From Mucilaginibacter sp. (GTDB taxonomy: Bacteria; Bacteroidota; Bacteroidia; Sphingobacteriales; Sphingobacteriaceae), in assembly GCA_025934475.1 (NCBI GenBank), contig JAICXZ010000058.1, positions 1-9,768 of the forward strand: a stretch of DNA of 9,768 bases, given 5' to 3'. Positions 1 to 7,701 of the stretch are shown here, piece by piece. Every line of letters starts with the position of its first letter. Position 1 is the first letter of the stretch. The notes under the pieces are model-generated. The model saw only the letters and a list, made by a program, of their open reading frames with translations. It did no database searches and had not been told where the DNA came from. Position numbers and translations under genes: made by a program.

Positions 1-46
1 CCTTATTTGGCTGACATGCAAATGCAGAGATCAGTACCCTTTTCAT
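1..46 (-). CDS. Glycosyltransferase, GT4-like, N-terminal fragment
   Basis: Only the first 15 codons lie in the window; the gene runs off the left edge. The ATG is at 46-44 and the peptide begins MKRVLISAFACQPNKG. This closely resembles the N-terminus of many GT-B fold, family 4 glycosyltransferases of polysaccharide loci, where a first beta strand (xVLISAxAC) is followed by a P-x-KG loop that usually leads into SEPGVG. No ATG lies in frame between this start and the stop at 125-127, which supports the start. It is the next gene after the GT2 gene, 103 bp away on the same strand. If the family is right, it would add a sugar from a nucleotide-sugar donor to the lipid-linked repeat unit at the cytoplasmic membrane. 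The identification rests on 15 residues only; acceptor and sugar cannot be inferred. Confidence 0.68.
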   Translation of the reverse strand, partial: MKRVLISAFACQPNK

Positions 47-94
47 ATTCTTTTCGATCAGTTGATGTCTTAAATAAATTATTAAGCCTGCGGT

Positions 95-117
95 GCAGAT
101 AAGCGTTCCATATCTGC
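95..117 (-). other. Hairpin-forming inverted repeat between glycosyltransferase genes
   Basis: A perfect 7-bp inverted repeat (GCAGATA at 95-101, TATCTGC at 111-117) encloses a 9-nt loop in the 103-bp gap between the GT2 and the next GT4 gene. On the transcribed minus strand no U-tract follows it, so it is not a standard intrinsic terminator. It could be an mRNA processing or stability structure, or chance. Confidence 0.35.
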
Positions 118-129
118 CAAACAGCTAAA

Positions 130-141
130 TTAGAATTCTAA
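130..141. repeat. 12-bp perfect palindrome TTAGAATTCTAA
   Basis: TTAGAATTCTAA is self-complementary over all 12 bases and starts 8 nt past the GT2 stop codon. It is AT-rich and short. It could be a protein site or part of a weak transcript-end structure together with the hairpin at 95-117; no function is shown. Confidence 0.3.
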
Positions 142-149
142 GTGGCCTG

Positions 150-1028
150 TTAAACCTCATCCTGCTCCGTTTTTTTAAATTTCTCGTAAACAACAGGAAG
201 AAGCGTTTTGAGCCAAAGCTTAAAAACCTTATCGGTAACACACCGCGGAAAATGCCGACGGAGGAAAACAACATATTCTTTATATGCCAGGCCAGTAGGG
301 CTATATAGATAATTAATCCGCTTCTTTAAGGGCGCTTTGCCTGATAGCCATGGTTTGCCATGATCATACTCACAATGGCCATAATATCCCGGGGCAACCC
401 ATACCTTTATCCCATTTTTAACGGCTGTAAGCGTATAATCAAAATCGGCAAGACCATGGGTGTATGATTCAGAAAGTATTCCTATGGTTTTTACTGTCTT
501 TTGGTCTACAAGCATAATGTTGGCATTGCCCAGCTCTGCCGCCTGTAATCTTGTTTCATCTGGTATAACGGAATCTGAGTTACCATTTCGCCAGTTAGTT
601 ACTGTACGTCCGCCATAAGTTAGCTTGTCTTTGTTGAAATCCTTTACAGCCCCGAGTATGATATGCCCTTCGCTTCCCGCCAGCTTATATGCCGCCAGCA
701 ATTTACTCAACGCGTGATCATCGAGCTTTACATCATCGTTAAACAACGCGTAAAAATCATAATCACCTTTTAGCGCTTCGCCCCATACCTTGCGCATGCC
801 TCCGGCCCAGAAAAGTGAACCGTTGCCATGAATCAACTTAACGGAAGGAAAATTGGCTTTAACAGCTTCAGCTGTCCCATCGGACGAATTATCATCAAGC
901 AGATAAACATCAAGGGTATACTGAGGCGGCAGTGGTTGCGAGAGTAAGCTTCTTAAAAAAGCTACCGTTTTATCTTTTCGATTATACGAGCACGTTAAAG
1001 AGGCGATTCGAAATATTTTGTCAGACAC
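150..1028 (-). CDS. Family 2 glycosyltransferase (rhamnosyltransferase-like)
   Basis: This 292-residue protein has the GT-A fold signature of family GT2, COG1216-like. Visible motifs are the N-terminal strand and SYNR loop (residues 14-17), the nucleotide-binding LLDDNSSDGT (43-52), FWAGGM (73-78, typical of this subgroup), the metal/donor motif FNDDVKL (96-102), and HGLADFDYTLTAVKNG (191-206), which occupies the place of the catalytic ED-type motif. There is no clear membrane span; the basic C-terminus (KKRINY, FLRRHF, YEKFKK) may sit on the inner membrane. It probably transfers one sugar to the lipid-linked repeat unit; donor and acceptor are unknown. The start is GTG (1028-1026): the frame is closed by TAG at 1043-1041 and the intervening codons offer no ATG. 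It begins 18 nt after the polymerase stop, so it is in the same operon. No strong ribosome-binding site is seen. Confidence 0.9.
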   Translation of the reverse strand: MSDKIFRIASLTCSYNRKDKTVAFLRSLLSQPLPPQYTLDVYLLDDNSSDGTAEAVKANFPSVKLIHGNGSLFWAGGMRKVWGEALKGDYDFYALFNDDVKLDDHALSKLLAAYKLAGSEGHIILGAVKDFNKDKLTYGGRTVTNWRNGNSDSVIPDETRLQAAELGNANIMLVDQKTVKTIGILSESYTHGLADFDYTLTAVKNGIKVWVAPGYYGHCEYDHGKPWLSGKAPLKKRINYLYSPTGLAYKEYVVFLRRHFPRCVTDKVFKLWLKTLLPVVYEKFKKTEQDEV

Positions 1029-1046
1029 TTTATTTAATTTCTAATT

Positions 1047-2333
1047 TTAATTTACCGGGGCCAGGGTTGCTTCCTCAACTTCCTCATGTTCTTGAAGCAT
1101 TTGAGCTTCTTCTTCCTCCTGCTTCCTGAAGAACTTCTCAGGGTCAACAAATTTTGGCAGAAACAGGAAACAAAGCGATGAAGTAAAAGTCAGCACCGGC
1201 TCACCAAATCCTAAAGCAAGTATTAACAGGCCACAGTAAAAAAGGTATTCTTTTTTATAAAGGAATTTTTTCATCACCAGCAAAAAGCGGTATACATAGT
1301 ATATAAGACCTACCAGGCCGAATTTTGCCAAATAGTCGGCGTCACCATTCGAAAGGTTAAGCATACCCGCCAGCTTGGTTGCATCCTGGTAGCCATTAGA
1401 GATTCCCCAAAGTAGTCCCCAGTGAAACTGTCGCCATACGTATATCAAGCTACCAAAACGATTCAGAGGTACCTCTCCGCCGTTTTTCAGATACCACGCA
1501 CTCAAACCCTCTAATTTATAAATGATAGCTAAGTCATTGTCCCACGTAGTACCTATTTTATCGAACATAAACGGCAGTGCGACTGCAGCAACTACCAGCG
1601 AGGGAACTAATACTAAAAGCATTACACTTGTTTTAAGACCGTTAACCCTGGCATAAAGTAATATGATGATCAGAAATCCAATATAGGTTGTGGTTGACTG
1701 CGTGGTTGCAATAGCAATAGCATAAATCACAACATCGCGAGTAAACTTAAAGCCGTTGATCAGCAAATAAATCAATAGCCCAATATCCAGAAAGCAACCA
1801 TAAGCACCCGGCTCCCATGAAAATCCGCAATTACGGTATGGGTGATTCGACGTGTCAAAAGTAAACAGTAGAAAATTACTATATCCCGGGTTACCTAGTC
1901 GTGGAGGCAACGCAATCAGCTTTCCAATGAATTCAACCGATGCTGGGTTGACCATTTGAAAGAAAAAGAAAAATATCGACATGTAAGCAAGGTCACGTGT
2001 GACCTTGGTCATGTAGTACAAGGTATTCTCGCGCATAATTGCACAAAACAAGAAAGCGAAAATACATCGTTGTACCATAAAGTTAATATCACTGAGGAGG
2101 AAGTGAAACGCAAGCTGGTTAAGAATATAAAATCTGAACACCATGAACCCGAGATAGATGAGGGCGAAGTTGAAAAACATCTTCAGGTCGGTGAGCTTGA
2201 ATATACGCCTGTTGAAGCCATAATAGATCATTATGACATCCATTATGTAAAAGAATATATCGAAGTAAGAAGTAAAGTTCCCCTTACTGGATATAAGCAT
2301 AAAGGCAAACGCCAAAAGATAACTAATACTCAT
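1047..2333 (-). CDS. wzy: O-antigen/exopolysaccharide polymerase, Wzy-like
   Basis: This 428-residue integral membrane protein has about ten to twelve hydrophobic segments. The best marker is RNCGFSWEPGAYG (167-179), closely matching the R-x-x-GFxxEPG motif of the Wzy/Wzc-ligase (O-antigen ligase/polymerase-like) proteins in Bacteroidota. Further family-like stretches are QSTTTYIGF (212-220), RFGS (292-295) and GDADYLAKFGLVGLIYY (330-346), the last resembling the conserved segment after the large periplasmic loop. Its role would be to polymerise flipped lipid-linked repeat units on the periplasmic face. Wzy proteins are very divergent in sequence, so the call combines topology, motif and position between acetyltransferase and GT2 genes in a Wzx/Wza/Wzc operon. 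The C-terminus (405-422) is an unusual glutamate-rich tail. ATG start at 2333, 24 nt after the previous stop. An O-antigen ligase-type function is the main alternative. Confidence 0.8.
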   Translation of the reverse strand: MSISYLLAFAFMLISSKGNFTSYFDIFFYIMDVIMIYYGFNRRIFKLTDLKMFFNFALIYLGFMVFRFYILNQLAFHFLLSDINFMVQRCIFAFLFCAIMRENTLYYMTKVTRDLAYMSIFFFFFQMVNPASVEFIGKLIALPPRLGNPGYSNFLLFTFDTSNHPYRNCGFSWEPGAYGCFLDIGLLIYLLINGFKFTRDVVIYAIAIATTQSTTTYIGFLIIILLYARVNGLKTSVMLLVLVPSLVVAAVALPFMFDKIGTTWDNDLAIIYKLEGLSAWYLKNGGEVPLNRFGSLIYVWRQFHWGLLWGISNGYQDATKLAGMLNLSNGDADYLAKFGLVGLIYYVYRFLLVMKKFLYKKEYLFYCGLLILALGFGEPVLTFTSSLCFLFLPKFVDPEKFFRKQEEEEAQMLQEHEEVEEATLAPVN

Positions 2334-2357
2334 CTTGCTTACTCTTACTTTTTCCCT

Positions 2358-2978
2358 TTACACAACAACACTCTTTATAAACTTTGCGGGGTTACCGGCC
2401 CAAATTTCATTTTTGGGAATTGACTTTGTAACTACGGATCCGGCGCCCACTATTGCTCCCTCTCCTATTGTGACCCCCTTTAATATGGTAGAATGTGCAC
2501 CTATAAAGGCATCCCTTTCGATTATAACCGGTGCACACTTTGTGTTTTGCATATCAACAGCCCAATCCTGCCGGTGTTCTTTATTTAGCGAATGAAAATC
2601 AGTGTCATAGATTACAACGTTTCCGCCTATTGTCACATTATCGCTAATGGTGACACTTTTATAGCAAACGATGGCTGTATCGCTTATGCCAACATTGTTA
2701 CCAATTTTGAGCACCCCGTTTCGTTGAACAATAAAACAGCACGACTGCTGGCGCCCTATTGCATTAAAAAGCTTTCCGTTGTTCATCAAAAAGTTATCAC
2801 CTATCGTAAAACTGCTTCCAATCCAAACATCCACAAGGGGTATACCAAAAGATCGCATTCCACGGCCCACCTTCACATTATTGAACTTAAATTTGACCCA
2901 CACGATAAAACGGGTGTAGATCAAATAAATATTTCGCCTAATTTTTTTAAAGAACCTGTAAATGTATACGTGAAACAT
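2358..2978 (-). CDS. Left-handed beta-helix sugar O-acetyltransferase
   Basis: This 206-residue protein belongs to the hexapeptide-repeat (LbH, WcaF/maltose O-acetyltransferase-like) acyltransferases. Repeats of the [LIV]-G-x4 type run from about residue 51 (VWIGSSFTIGDNF), through LKIGNNVGISDTAI (90-103) and VTISDNVTIGGN (109-120), to FIGAHSTILKGVTIGEGAIV (158-177). DTDFHSL (125-131) carries the probable catalytic histidine H129. The C-terminal GAGSVVTKSIP and WAGNPAKFI (193-201) form the usual cap. It would transfer acetyl from acetyl-CoA to a hydroxyl of a repeat-unit sugar, or to an amino sugar precursor; which one cannot be told. The N-terminal 30 residues are basic and hydrophobic and may help membrane association. 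ATG at 2978, 11 nt after the flippase stop, places it firmly in the operon. Confidence 0.9.
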   Translation of the reverse strand: MFHVYIYRFFKKIRRNIYLIYTRFIVWVKFKFNNVKVGRGMRSFGIPLVDVWIGSSFTIGDNFLMNNGKLFNAIGRQQSCCFIVQRNGVLKIGNNVGISDTAIVCYKSVTISDNVTIGGNVVIYDTDFHSLNKEHRQDWAVDMQNTKCAPVIIERDAFIGAHSTILKGVTIGEGAIVGAGSVVTKSIPKNEIWAGNPAKFIKSVVV

Positions 2979-2989
2979 TGTCCGTTAGC

Positions 2990-4351
2990 TTACTTGTCCC
3001 AAATACCGGTAGCCTTGTAATTGATGATCAGTTTGGTTTGGCGTGTATATAAAAAGTTTACCACAATAGATATGATCACATTAGCAAAAACAGTTCCTGA
3101 TACCCCTAACCGGTAAATCAAAATTACGGATAATGGAATATTAACAATACCAGCCAAAAGGATACAAATAAGTTGTAATCTCAGTTTACCTATGCCATTT
3201 AATGCATATGCATAAATTCCCTGCCAGCAAGCCAATATTGAGTAAAGCGTCATTGCCAAGGAAAGAATATTGGGTATAACAACTGTATTTCCGATCCACA
3301 AATGATAGGCAATAGGCGAAAAAATATACAACAAAACTGTTCCGAGTGAGGTGTAAATCCATATACCTCTCATCTTATTAATAGAATTCTTTATCCACAT
3401 AGTATCCTTTTTGGCCCAGGCATCGGTAAATGCGCTCCAGTAAGGTGTGAGCATGATCACAAACAGCATTGTCATTATCGAGAAATATTTGAACGCAAGG
3501 TTGAAAGTGGTAACCTCCTGCGGACCCAATGTCCGTGTAATAATGATATTATCCGTTTGATAAAAGATCAATGCACCTAGTTGTATAAAAAAGAAAACAC
3601 CACCAGTACCTAATAAGCTTTTGGCACTTTTCATATCTATAGCACTCCATTTCGGCCGGTACGCTTTAAGGCTGGTACCAAAAAGGTATATGTTAGCAAT
3701 TATGAATACCAGCACCGGCGCTCCTGCTACAACAATTACAAGGTTCATCAGGCTGCTTTTTGTAAAAATGGTAAGCACCCAAGTAAGAATAAAGGTTAGG
3801 AACTGGATAATCAGCAGGATAAGCGAGGTCATGAAAGGCTGGTGCATTGCCGTAAGCATGCTCTTGATCGGCTGTAGCATAAATTGCACGCAAAACGATG
3901 CAAGTGTGATCACAATGACCGGCCATATATTGAAGTTAACAGCATTGCCTACGTTTAGCAAGTTATTCCAATTGAAGAGTGAACCAACGAATACTAAAAC
4001 AATGAATGTGATTATCGATATGATAAATAAAATGGCATATGTAGTACTTACGTATTTAACAATATTGTCTTCTTCATCAAGGGCAAGCGAATGGGCCATT
4101 TTATTCCTTAAGCCATTGCTGAGGCCAATATCAAATGTATTGATCCAGGATACCAGCGAGCTGATGGTAAGCCAAACACCGTACTGACTTTTATTTATAT
4201 AATTGATAGTTAGAGGAATAATGAGCAGGCCAAGCACAACACTCCCTCCTTTGATCAAAAAGGAATAGATGATATTCCTTTTTACCTTAAGGGTGCGCTC
4301 ATGACCGCCATTCCAAAAGCTTTGAACTTTGTTTTTTATGTATGAAATCAT
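2990..4351 (-). CDS. wzx: Polysaccharide flippase, Wzx-like (MOP superfamily)
   Basis: This 453-residue protein has roughly twelve to fourteen membrane spans (first at about 28-50, last about 420-435), the usual size and topology for Wzx/RfbX flippases. The signature FDIGLSNGLRNKMA (73-86) is typical of Bacteroidota polysaccharide flippases. Further family-like stretches are QTDNIIITRTLGP (265-277, where a polar/charged residue sits in a membrane helix) and TPYWSAFTDAW (302-312). It would move undecaprenyl-linked repeat units from the cytoplasmic to the periplasmic leaflet. ATG at 4351 follows the kinase stop by 39 nt, the largest gap inside the operon; this gap is AT-rich and shows no clear promoter or terminator. 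Its neighbours, a Wzy-like polymerase and Wza/Wzc, fit a Wzx/Wzy-dependent pathway. Substrate cannot be inferred. Confidence 0.9.
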   Translation of the reverse strand: MISYIKNKVQSFWNGGHERTLKVKRNIIYSFLIKGGSVVLGLLIIPLTINYINKSQYGVWLTISSLVSWINTFDIGLSNGLRNKMAHSLALDEEDNIVKYVSTTYAILFIISIITFIVLVFVGSLFNWNNLLNVGNAVNFNIWPVIVITLASFCVQFMLQPIKSMLTAMHQPFMTSLILLIIQFLTFILTWVLTIFTKSSLMNLVIVVAGAPVLVFIIANIYLFGTSLKAYRPKWSAIDMKSAKSLLGTGGVFFFIQLGALIFYQTDNIIITRTLGPQEVTTFNLAFKYFSIMTMLFVIMLTPYWSAFTDAWAKKDTMWIKNSINKMRGIWIYTSLGTVLLYIFSPIAYHLWIGNTVVIPNILSLAMTLYSILACWQGIYAYALNGIGKLRLQLICILLAGIVNIPLSVILIYRLGVSGTVFANVIISIVVNFLYTRQTKLIINYKATGIWDK

Positions 4352-4390
4352 TAAAATATAGTCTCAATATTTAACGCAGGGCTTTCGCAC

Positions 4391-6778
4391 TTAAAATCTC
4401 TTGGAGAAATCCTTGAACATGGAGTTGGAGTATTTCTTTTTGATTTTTTTGTCTGTGATATAATCGCCATAACCGTAGCCGTAACCGGTATAGCCGTAAC
4501 GGCCTTTTTCGACACCGTTAAATATGGCATTTAATTTAGGAAAATGTTGATCGTCATTAATACTCTTAATAAATCCAAGCAATGACTTAGATGTGAATGC
4601 CTGACGAACAGCATACAATGTCACATCAGCCTGTTTAGCCACAATTATAGCATCAGTTACGATGCTGACCGGTGGCGTATCGATAATGATATCGTCATAA
4701 TTCTCACGCAACCACTGGATCAAAGTTTCAAGGCGTGGTTGCTCAAGTAATTCTGAAGGATTTGAATAAAAATCGCCACTTCCAAGCACATCCAGGTTAG
4801 GATATTTTGCCAATTTTTGAATGATCCTGGTCTCCGTGGTTTCTCCGTTAAGATAATTTGAGATACCCGCGTGCTTGTCATCGACATCAAAAATTGCCGA
4901 AATTCGCGGCTTGCGCAAGTCCATTTCAAGAATGGCAGTCTTGCGGCCCGATGCTGCAATAGTTACCGCCAGGTTGCTCGAAATAAAGCTTTTTCCTTCG
5001 TTTGAAACGCTGGAGGTAATTAGCGTCACTCTTCCTTTCTCGGCTTTGCCATGCAAATAATGCAGTTTGGTACGTAGCGTCCTGAACTCCTCTGCTATGG
5101 CGAACATCGTCCGGTCAAGTACAACTATAGGCGATTTCGACTTCTCAAATGAAAGCTCGGCCAATACAGGTACATCAGATTCCTTCGTGATCTCCCGGCT
5201 ATAAAGAATAACGTTTTTAATTGCCCCACGGCCAAAAACTATACCTACAGGTAACAGGAAGCTAAGAGCCATAGCGATACCGAAGGGCGCATATTTTTTA
5301 ACTATGTTACCAGGCAGCTCATAAGCGCTGTCTACCAGGCGTGCATTGGCAAGCATGGTAGCGTAGCTGAGTTTAACCTCTTCACGTTTTTTAAGCAGGT
5401 AGGTAACCAGGTCGTCTTTTACCGTTTTGTCCCGCTCAAGGCTTGCGAAAGCTTTGCTTTCAACCGGCGTGCTTCTTAAAGACGAAGTATATCGCTGGGC
5501 ATTACCCTCAAGGCTGCGTTTTTGAGCCAACAAGGATTGCTTCATATTTCTAACCTTCTCGATGATAGACTGACGCGCAACTTTTATTTGCTGATTGATT
5601 GGTTCGAATATCGGGTTCGACTCAGGAATAGACGATGCTAAACGTGCGTGCTCTATTTCCAATTGCGACAGCGTCGAGATCAAACCGTCCAGGCTGGCGT
5701 CATTGACACCAAAAGTAGATGGCATATTTGTGGTACCCGGGGAGTTGACATATCTTTCGATATTATTGACCACCTCCAAATTAACATTCACCTGCGACAA
5801 AGCTTCGTCGTTCCTCATGTTGCTTGCAATGGCAACGTCAGATTCCTTGGCGATGTCCGGACTTGCATGACTGCTTTGAAAAACAGCAACCTGACCCTCG
5901 GCCTGTGACAACTCACTTTGCAACGACTTTAGTCGATTATCGATAAAATCGAGTGTATTCTGGGTAAGATTGTTAATTTCTTCGCGGTTAGCTTCATCAT
6001 ACCTTTTGATAAGATCATTCAAAAAATCCTTTCCGCGTTCAACAACCTGATCGCTTACTGTCGCGCTAACTGTCGACGCCAATTTATCAATCAGGTCAAC
6101 TTTTAATGCGCTTTGATAAGCACTTCCAACCACTTCAGGATCCATTAGCGTTATGTTGATTGTTGATCCGATATGTTCGTCAATCAGGCTGGTCGGCAAC
6201 AATTGCCATGTGCCAAAGTTGTTCTGCAGCAATTGTCCGAACTTGAACTGGGTAAATTTGCCATCAGATCTTTTGATTAGGAAGGTATTTTTATCCTTTA
6301 TAAGGATGGTAAACCTCGCAGGTGTCATTATGCCCTTCTTGCTAACCATGATGAAATCAATCGGGCTTCTTTTATAGAGGTTCTCTTCCTTAACAAGCTT
6401 GGTTGTACGGGTGTAATTAACCCAAAGCTTGAGATCATAAACCACCTTATTTACGAGACTTACAGACTTTAATATCTCCATCTCGTTTTCAACAAGTTTT
6501 GGCGGGCTTATCAAATTAAGCTGCTCAAGTGCCGACTTGTTTTCAGTCGGCTTATTGGGATCCTTACTATCGTCTTGTATCTGCAAGGTGGCGGTAACTT
6601 CGTATGTTTGCTTTTTTACTTTGAAGTAAAAAAGCGCTACCACCATTAATATGACGAAAAATAATATAAATAAGGGCCAGTGATACGTATACCTCTGTAA
6701 GACCTCCCTGATATTTACACTATCCTCCTCTTTAGAGACCGGCATGGTACGATAAACTGTCGATTGCTGTGCGCACAT
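4391..6778 (-). CDS. wzc: Polysaccharide co-polymerase with BY-type tyrosine kinase domain (Wzc)
   Basis: This 795-residue inner-membrane protein controls chain length and export. It has a Wzz domain with a first membrane span at about 34-52, a long periplasmic region with coiled coil (about 262-300 and 370-425), a GNVR-type segment STPVESKAF (436-444), a second span at about 497-516, then a cytoplasmic kinase. Kinase marks are the oligomerisation motif E563-x2-R566-x2-R569, Walker A SVSNEGKS (590-597, lysine K596), Walker A' ILEMDLRKP (616-624) and Walker B DDIIIDTPP (695-703). The tail carries seven tyrosines (Y761, 763, 766, 768, 770, 773, 783), the expected autophosphorylation cluster. 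Wzz and kinase are fused, as in proteobacterial Wzc. Walker A has Asn where Gly is usual. ATG at 6778 is 11 nt after the wza stop; a second in-frame ATG (codon 12, at 6745) is also possible. It should pair with the adjacent Wza. Confidence 0.96.
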   Translation of the reverse strand: MCAQQSTVYRTMPVSKEEDSVNIREVLQRYTYHWPLFILFFVILMVVALFYFKVKKQTYEVTATLQIQDDSKDPNKPTENKSALEQLNLISPPKLVENEMEILKSVSLVNKVVYDLKLWVNYTRTTKLVKEENLYKRSPIDFIMVSKKGIMTPARFTILIKDKNTFLIKRSDGKFTQFKFGQLLQNNFGTWQLLPTSLIDEHIGSTINITLMDPEVVGSAYQSALKVDLIDKLASTVSATVSDQVVERGKDFLNDLIKRYDEANREEINNLTQNTLDFIDNRLKSLQSELSQAEGQVAVFQSSHASPDIAKESDVAIASNMRNDEALSQVNVNLEVVNNIERYVNSPGTTNMPSTFGVNDASLDGLISTLSQLEIEHARLASSIPESNPIFEPINQQIKVARQSIIEKVRNMKQSLLAQKRSLEGNAQRYTSSLRSTPVESKAFASLERDKTVKDDLVTYLLKKREEVKLSYATMLANARLVDSAYELPGNIVKKYAPFGIAMALSFLLPVGIVFGRGAIKNVILYSREITKESDVPVLAELSFEKSKSPIVVLDRTMFAIAEEFRTLRTKLHYLHGKAEKGRVTLITSSVSNEGKSFISSNLAVTIAASGRKTAILEMDLRKPRISAIFDVDDKHAGISNYLNGETTETRIIQKLAKYPNLDVLGSGDFYSNPSELLEQPRLETLIQWLRENYDDIIIDTPPVSIVTDAIIVAKQADVTLYAVRQAFTSKSLLGFIKSINDDQHFPKLNAIFNGVEKGRYGYTGYGYGYGDYITDKKIKKKYSNSMFKDFSKRF

Positions 6779-6789
6779 TGTATCTAAAC

Positions 6790-7581
6790 TTATTTTTTAG
6801 CGGTTACATAAACACTGGCTGCAACAGCTATTACGCTGGCAAAACCAATTACGAGCGACAAATTACGGTAACTCCTGTCAACCAAAGCAAATTTTGTACG
6901 ATCGGGATCAACGTAAAGTATGTCGTTACTCTTAAGATAATAATATGGAGATTCGAACAAATTCTTTGATGTGAGATCAAGCGGCACAAAGGTGCGTTTA
7001 CCGTCAATTTCTCGGATCAGCAAAAGGCTGCCTCTTCTGGCAGTGATATTCAAATCGCCGGCAGCTGCAAGCGCCTGGGTAATGGTAACCTGGTCGGTTT
7101 GGAACGTGTAAGTATCCGGTTTGAGCACATCGCCCATAACTGATATTTTAAAATTTATAATACGAATATTAACTATTGGATCCTTGATGTATTGAGGCAA
7201 CACTTTCAATAATTGCTCTCGCAGTTCGGCAAGCGAATAACCCTGAACCTTCATTGTTCCCAGCAACGGTAATTGTATATTGCCTTTATCATCGACCAGG
7301 TAACCGATAATAGGGTTGTTTGAAGCAGCATCCATCATATTACCGTTAAGGCGGTTCAGATTAGGACTAAACGGTTCGGCAGCTTCTTTATTGGCTGCGC
7401 TGGATATATAAATACCCAATATGTCGGCCGGCTGAATAGTATAAGTTGCGGCGTTCTTGATATTTTCTTGTACCACGGATCCACGGTTCAGGTCCTGAAA
7501 ATAAGGCACCTGCTTGTAGCTGTCGCATGAGCTAAACAAAATGACAGTTGCTGCGAATAGTAAAGTTAATTTGTATTTCAT
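6790..7581 (-). CDS. wza: Outer-membrane polysaccharide export lipoprotein (Wza-like)
   Basis: This 263-residue protein has a lipoprotein signal peptide: basic MKYK, a hydrophobic stretch, then lipobox LFSSC with C19 as the lipidated residue. The Poly_export domain covers about 47-141 (YTIQPADILGIYI, then GYLVDDKGNIQLPLLG, then the AELREQL helix). A SLBB domain follows (about 146-225, including VMGDVLKPDTYTF and ITQALAAAGDL). A C-terminal hydrophobic helix (about 241-258) should form or anchor the outer-membrane part. It is shorter than E. coli Wza (379 residues), as usual for Bacteroidota homologues. It would oligomerise as the exit channel for the polymer made by this locus, docked on Wzc. 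ATG at 7581 is the only start that gives the signal peptide. It is the first gene of the export operon, after 291 bp of non-coding DNA; no strong Shine-Dalgarno sequence is seen. Confidence 0.95.
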   Translation of the reverse strand: MKYKLTLLFAATVILFSSCDSYKQVPYFQDLNRGSVVQENIKNAATYTIQPADILGIYISSAANKEAAEPFSPNLNRLNGNMMDAASNNPIIGYLVDDKGNIQLPLLGTMKVQGYSLAELREQLLKVLPQYIKDPIVNIRIINFKISVMGDVLKPDTYTFQTDQVTITQALAAAGDLNITARRGSLLLIREIDGKRTFVPLDLTSKNLFESPYYYLKSNDILYVDPDRTKFALVDRSYRNLSLVIGFASVIAVAASVYVTAKK

Positions 7582-7658
7582 CGTTCTAGGTTAAATGCGT
7601 CTTTATTAAATAGTTAATTTTATAGACTACCCAATATTAGGGATTTTTTTCAACATTC

Positions 7659-7688
7659 TAAAGGCAGTAATCGAGGCTAAAACCTCAA
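7659..7688 (-). promoter_or_regulatory. Candidate Bacteroidota-type promoter for wza operon
   Basis: On the minus strand TTG (7688-7686) is followed after exactly 19 bp by TGCCTTTA (7666-7659), matching four of the six fixed bases of the TAnnTTTG -7 consensus. It would give a leader of about 70 nt. A rival lies upstream: TTG at 7823-7821, a 17-bp spacer, then TAAGTTTC (7803-7796), five of six bases but shorter spacing. Neither is strong. Confidence 0.28.
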
Positions 7689-7701
7689 AACCAGCTGGTT
7701 T
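7688..7701. repeat. 14-bp perfect palindrome, possible operator
   Basis: AAACCAGCTGGTTT is perfectly self-complementary over 14 bp and sits 107 bp upstream of the wza start. It abuts, overlapping by one base, the -33 element of the proximal promoter candidate. A dyad in this position suits a dimeric transcription regulator. No regulator gene is in the window, and the function is inferred from symmetry and position. Confidence 0.42.

Noticed and set aside
2334..2360. The acetyltransferase stop codon is in the same frame as the downstream Wzy start, with eight sense codons between, so readthrough would give a fusion
   Set aside because: One gap in three is in frame by chance, and eight stop-free codons are not unusual. 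No sign of a readthrough context or recoding element.
1956..2423. 155-codon plus-strand ORF opposite the Wzy and acetyltransferase genes
   Set aside because: It is the antisense of well-supported membrane-protein and beta-helix genes; its charged, low-complexity translation is the usual mirror of hydrophobic codons, and it spans two real genes.
3621..4187. 188-codon plus-strand ORF opposite the flippase gene
   Set aside because: It lies entirely within the strongly supported wzx gene and has no recognisable motif, so it is a shadow frame.
7630..7650. CCCAATATTAGGG followed by seven T on the plus strand, resembling an intrinsic terminator
   Set aside because: The stem is very short and weak, and no plus-strand gene ends there; it points into wza from the non-coding region. 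It more likely reflects AT-rich upstream DNA.
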